Source: Pseudomonas hefeiensis (GTDB lineage: Bacteria > Pseudomonadota > Gammaproteobacteria > Pseudomonadales > Pseudomonadaceae). From it: a stretch of 64,000 nucleotides of DNA. The notes under the pieces are model-generated. The model was not told the DNA's origin, ran no database searches, and worked only from the letters and a program-made list of their open reading frames with translations. Each line of letters begins with the position of its first letter. Positions within the stretch are counted from its first letter, which is position 1. The stretch spans positions 1,054,001 to 1,118,000 of the forward strand of contig NZ_CP117449.1 in assembly GCF_030687835.1 (NCBI RefSeq). The letters are read 5' to 3'. Position numbers and translations under genes: made by a program. This document shows positions 62,763 to 64,000 of this stretch, in pieces.

Positions 62763-63650
62763 ATGTCGCTCAAGCACTTTATCCAAATCACCAAACCGGG
62801 GATCATTTTCGGTAACGTGCTTTCTGTGGCAGGCGGGTTCTTCCTGGCCTCGAAAGGGCATGTCGATCTGGCCATTTTCCTGGCCGCAATGATCGGCACT
62901 TCCCTGGTGGTGGCATCCGGTTGTGTATTCAACAACTGCATCGACCGCGACATCGATATCAAAATGGAGCGCACCAAGAACCGCGCCCTGGTCCAGGGCC
63001 TGATCCCGGTGCAACTGGCCCTGGCGTTTGCCACGGTGCTGGGTGTGGCCGGTGTGGCGCTGCTGTACTGGGTGGCCAACCCGTTGGCCGCGCTGTTCGC
63101 GGTGATCGGTTTTGTCATCTATGTCGGTTTCTATAGCCTGTACCTCAAGCGCAAGTCGGTCCACGGTACGCTGGTGGGCAGTCTGTCGGGGGCGATGCCG
63201 CCAGTGATCGGTTACGTGGCGGTCAGCAACAGCTTCGACATGGCTGCGCTGACGCTGCTGGTGATGTTCAGCCTGTGGCAGATGCCGCATTCCTACGCCA
63301 TCGCGATCTTCCGCTTCAACGACTACCTGGCAGCCTCGATTCCGGTGCTACCGGTCAAGCGCGGCATCCAGGTGGCCAAGAAGCACATCCTGCTCTACAT
63401 CCTGGCGTTCCTCGTGGCGACCTTGATGCTGACCTTCAGCGGCTACGCCGGCATGAGCTACCTCGCCGTCGCCGCCGCCATGGGCATGTACTGGCTGTAC
63501 ATGGCCTGGACCGGCTACAAGGCGGTGGATGACACGGTCTGGGCACGCAAGCTGTTCGTGTTCTCGATCTTCACCATCACCGCCCTGAGCGTCATGATGT
63601 CCCTGGACTTCAAAGTGCCGAGTGAGTTGTTGCTGACTTACGCGCCTTAA
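62763..63650 (+). CDS. cyoE: Protohaem IX farnesyltransferase (haem O synthase)
   Basis: UbiA-family prenyltransferase of 295 residues that adds the farnesyl group to haem b, making haem O for the bo3 oxidase. It has '[23 protein letters not shown]' (the N-x3-D-x3-D Mg/diphosphate motif) and the second loop '[25 protein letters not shown]', with about seven to nine helices. It is the last gene of cyoABCDE, 10 bp after cyoD, and a terminator follows. Confidence 0.96.
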   Translation: MSLKHFIQITKPGIIFGNVLSVAGGFFLASKGHVDLAIFLAAMIGTSLVVASGCVFNNCIDRDIDIKMERTKNRALVQGLIPVQLALAFATVLGVAGVALLYWVANPLAALFAVIGFVIYVGFYSLYLKRKSVHGTLVGSLSGAMPPVIGYVAVSNSFDMAALTLLVMFSLWQMPHSYAIAIFRFNDYLAASIPVLPVKRGIQVAKKHILLYILAFLVATLMLTFSGYAGMSYLAVAAAMGMYWLYMAWTGYKAVDDTVWARKLFVFSIFTITALSVMMSLDFKVPSELLLTYAP

Positions 63651-63666
63651 GCTTCAGACGCTGCAC

Positions 63667-63706
63667 AAAAAGCCCCGCCTTCGAGAGAAGCGCGGGGCTT
63701 TTTGTC
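63667..63706 (+). terminator. Terminator of the cyo operon
   Basis: AAAAAGCCCCGC and GCGGGGCTTTTT separated by about 13 nt, followed by GTC. Confidence 0.93.
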
Positions 63707-63758
63707 TAGGTGGGGTATGGATTGGCTGTCATTCGTCGTAATAGATTATGGTTGGTTG

Positions 63759-63783
63759 AACTATACGCAATTTGTCTATAGTT
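63759..63783 (+). promoter_or_regulatory. Promoter and inverted repeat before the toxin gene
   Basis: AACTATA (63759-63765) and TATAGTT (63777-63783) are exact complements 11 bp apart. They overlap a likely promoter, TTGAAC (63756-63761), 15 bp, TATAGT (63777-63782). This is a plausible site for an antitoxin-toxin repressor. Confidence 0.6.
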
Positions 63784-63789
63784 TCTGCC

Positions 63790-64000
63790 ATGCGTACCCT
63801 ATTTTTTGAAACGACTACGTTCACCGCTATGGTTGGCAATTACCTGACTGACGATGAATATCGCCTGCTTCAGTCCTATATGCTGCAGCATCCAGAGGTT
63901 GGTGACGTCATGCCACGTACCGGCGGCTTTCGTAAGCTGCGCTGGTTCGATGAACGTCGTGGCAAGGGGAAGCGAGGTGGGTTGCGAGTCATTTACTATT
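63790..64000 (+). CDS. HigB/RelE-type toxin, cut by the window end
   Basis: Seventy codons are visible from ATG 63790: 'MRTLFFETTTFTAMVGNYLT', then 'DDEYRLLQSYMLQHPEVGDV' and 'MPRTGGFRKLRWFDERRGKG', 'KRGGLRVIYY'. This matches the RelE/HigB-2 family of ribosome-dependent mRNA interferases. The toxin gene coming first is the typical higBA order; the antitoxin should lie just beyond position 64000. The frame is open to the window end. Confidence 0.85.
   Translation, partial: MRTLFFETTTFTAMVGNYLTDDEYRLLQSYMLQHPEVGDVMPRTGGFRKLRWFDERRGKGKRGGLRVIYY

Overview
The window is chromosomal DNA of a fluorescent-group Pseudomonas (P. fluorescens/putida type). The evidence is uniformly GC-rich coding sequence, gene blocks in the order known from Pseudomonas (hisC-algW-nif3-cysD-cysNC; pta-slyD-gpx; folM-folE-folX; hmgR-hmgA-hmgB-hmgC; norR-hmp-dsbB-cyoABCDE), and many REP/REPIN elements of the 'GTGGGAGC-GGGCTTGC-TCGCGA' type between genes. 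I found no rRNA, tRNA, CRISPR array, prophage or insertion sequence. About 61 genes are supported; nearly all look chromosomal core or shell.

Layout. 1-9.6 kb: histidine biosynthesis (hisC), a metal/siderophore receptor with a DUF4198 partner, the envelope-stress protease AlgW, a Nif3-like protein, and sulfate activation (cysD, fused cysNC). 9.6-20.1 kb: acyltransferase, phosphotransacetylase without an adjacent ackA, slyD, glutathione peroxidase, an Old Yellow Enzyme, a glycosyltransferase, cysZ, trxB and a GabT-like aminotransferase. 20.4-26.6 kb: the tetrahydromonapterin operon folM-folE-folX with HopJ and DUF1244 genes, then a compact putative blue-light module: a class-II LitR-like MerR regulator, a PilZ-like protein and a short LOV photoreceptor. 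26.7-29.5 kb: aldolase, alpha/beta hydrolase and short-chain dehydrogenase.

29.5-33.3 kb is the accessory patch: an AmpDh-type amidase, an intact bacteriocin immunity gene, and an S-type pyocin/colicin-like DNase gene broken by an in-frame stop and by a frameshift just before its HNH domain. A strong minus-strand terminator with a second hairpin beside it may mark a small RNA. 33.3-39.4 kb: a DUF1302/DUF1329 pair and a large MalT-like LuxR regulator. 39.4-43.6 kb: homogentisate (tyrosine/phenylalanine) catabolism with a 17-bp palindromic operator. 43.7-53.7 kb: mixed housekeeping genes, including a leucine-dehydrogenase homologue that has lost its catalytic lysine and a yebG gene with a perfect LexA box. 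53.9-56.8 kb: NO detoxification (norR and hmp, divergent, with three NorR half-site pairs and a sigma-54-like promoter). 56.8-57.3 kb: a 133-bp-period tandem array made of REPINs. 57.5-63.7 kb: dsbB and the cytochrome bo3 operon. The last 211 bases hold the start of a HigB-type toxin gene.

Functional links: folM/E/X make the pterin cofactor used by phenylalanine hydroxylase, whose product tyrosine feeds the hmg operon in the same window. cysD/cysNC and cysZ serve sulfate assimilation. algW, dsbB, trxB, gpx and hmp serve stress and redox homeostasis. The most interesting non-routine items are the LOV/PilZ/LitR cluster, the doubly broken pyocin with retained immunity, the catalytic-lysine substitution in the leucine dehydrogenase, the hairpin-rich operator in front of the TonB receptor, the REPIN satellite, and the possible attenuator-like leader before cyoA.
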